Origin: Bog-473 sp963783245
GTDB lineage: Bacteria; Actinomycetota; Acidimicrobiia; Acidimicrobiales; RAAP-2
DNA: 64,000 bases
Assembly (NCBI GenBank): GCA_963783245.1
Contig: CAWAMS010000007.1
Location: 62,001-126,000 of the forward strand
Direction: 5' to 3'
Under the pieces are notes generated by a model. That model saw only the letters and a list, made by a program, of their open reading frames with translations, was not told the origin of the DNA and did not search any database. A program made the position numbers and the translations under genes. Shown piece by piece: positions 63,420-64,000 of this stretch (position 1 is its first letter; every line of letters begins with the position of its first letter).

Positions 63420-64000
63420 ATGCCACAGCTAACACGCGCCATTTCAGAGACACATCATTCCGTTCGGCGGAGAGTTGACGTGCTTCGCCTCTGGGTGGAG
63501 CGCACCCTCGCCTGGAAGATCTGGGAGCGACTCCTCGAGACCAACTTTGTCGACCGGAGCGTCGCACTCGCCGGGAAGGCCTTCGTCTCGTTCTTCCCAC
63601 TCGTCATCGTGGTCGCCGCATTCGTTCCGGAACGACTGCGAAAATCGATCGTGTCAACGCTGGTCCATCGACTCGGCCTCGCCGGGCACTCCCTGGCGAC
63701 GGTGCAGGGGGCATTCAGTTCAGCGAGTGACATCCGAAGGGCGACCGGCGTTCTGGGGCTTATCCTCACAATCTTCTTCGCCACTTCGTTCACGACGGCG
63801 CTCCAGCGCATGTACCTCGCCGCGTGGCGGCGTCCCTCGCCGGGCCCGGTCGGCGCCTACACCCGCGGTGCGGAGTGGATTCTCGCGATCATCGTCTACA
63901 TGGCGGTCCTGGGAGGTGTCCGGAAGATCCTCCCCGGACCGGTGGGCGACGCGTTCTTCGTCGTGGTCGCGTTGGCCCTGTCCGCCTCCTTCTGGTGGTT
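63420..64000 (+). CDS. YihY/BrkB-like membrane protein, partial
   Basis: The 5' part of a polytopic membrane protein, cut by the window end after about 193 residues. From the ATG at 63420 it reads MPQLTRAISETHHSVRRRVD, then hydrophobic segments near residues 48-65 (AFVSFFPLVIVVAAFVPE), 108-130 (TGVLGLILTIFFATSFTTAL) and 155-172. RSVALAGKAFVSFFPL resembles the conserved N-terminal block of YihY family proteins. The start choice is not certain; no strong ribosome site is seen. It is divergent from the DUF2252 gene. Confidence 0.72.
   Translation, partial: MPQLTRAISETHHSVRRRVDVLRLWVERTLAWKIWERLLETNFVDRSVALAGKAFVSFFPLVIVVAAFVPERLRKSIVSTLVHRLGLAGHSLATVQGAFSSASDIRRATGVLGLILTIFFATSFTTALQRMYLAAWRRPSPGPVGAYTRGAEWILAIIVYMAVLGGVRKILPGPVGDAFFVVVALALSASFWW

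Overview
The window looks like the origin-proximal part of an actinobacterial chromosome. It is high in G+C and uses many GTG starts. The gene order runs dnaA, then rpmH-rnpA-yidD-yidC-khpB-rsmG-parA-parB, then cwlM, trxA, trxB, a DegV gene, murJ, a DUF6049 gene and pcnB. This matches the mycobacterial order from memory (Rv3907c to dnaA), but without mutT4, sigM or its anti-sigma gene. There is no mnmE or mnmG beside rsmG, as is normal in Actinomycetota. The ino1-padR pair and the DUF5318 gene are also actinobacterial. A deep-branching group such as Acidimicrobiia would fit, but this is an inference from gene content, not from a search.

Layout. 1-225 is the dnaA-dnaN side of a probable oriC. 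dnaA reads left and the rpmH-rsmG operon reads right. A noncoding stretch of almost 1.9 kb (5475-7340) holds two parS sites and is followed by parA-parB. From 9.7 to 17.1 kb, cwlM, trxA, trxB, degV, murJ and a DUF6049 gene all lie on the minus strand; these serve cell-wall synthesis and redox. pcnB, ino1-padR, DUF5318-panB and the rpsF-ssb-rpsR-rplI-dnaB operon follow to 25.5 kb. From 25.5 to 30.3 kb there are an M24 peptidase-like gene, a Gfo/Idh/MocA oxidoreductase, an EamA transporter, a PIG-L-type deacetylase and a broken MFS gene. moxR, a DUF58 gene and a transglutaminase gene form a plus-strand operon that ends at a clear hairpin terminator. A secreted beta-repeat protein, a lone pstB, a peroxiredoxin and an OmpR-type response regulator follow on the minus strand.

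The last 25 kb is a stress and energy region. It holds a glutamate decarboxylase directly followed by a ClC chloride/proton carrier (an acid-resistance pairing), a GMC flavoprotein with a four-cysteine motif next to a type II NADH dehydrogenase, an SDR, a GH15 glycosidase, DUF389, SHOCT and GAP-family membrane proteins, cytochrome bd (cydA, cydB) and its assembly exporter (cydC, cydD), a flavodoxin-like protein, a large arylsulfatase, a DUF2252 protein and a YihY-type membrane protein cut by the window end.

Three patterns stand out. Two unrelated genes, panB and the DUF58 gene, have their start codon multiplied by in-frame tandem repeats (27 bp x 4 and 18 bp x 3). At least twelve one-base frameshifts break or truncate genes between 29 and 63 kb, while none was found in the first 29 kb; this may reflect sequence quality or real decay. 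DnaA-box-like sequences occur outside the origin, between parB and cwlM and upstream of dnaB. No tRNA, rRNA, CRISPR array, transposase or phage gene was found.
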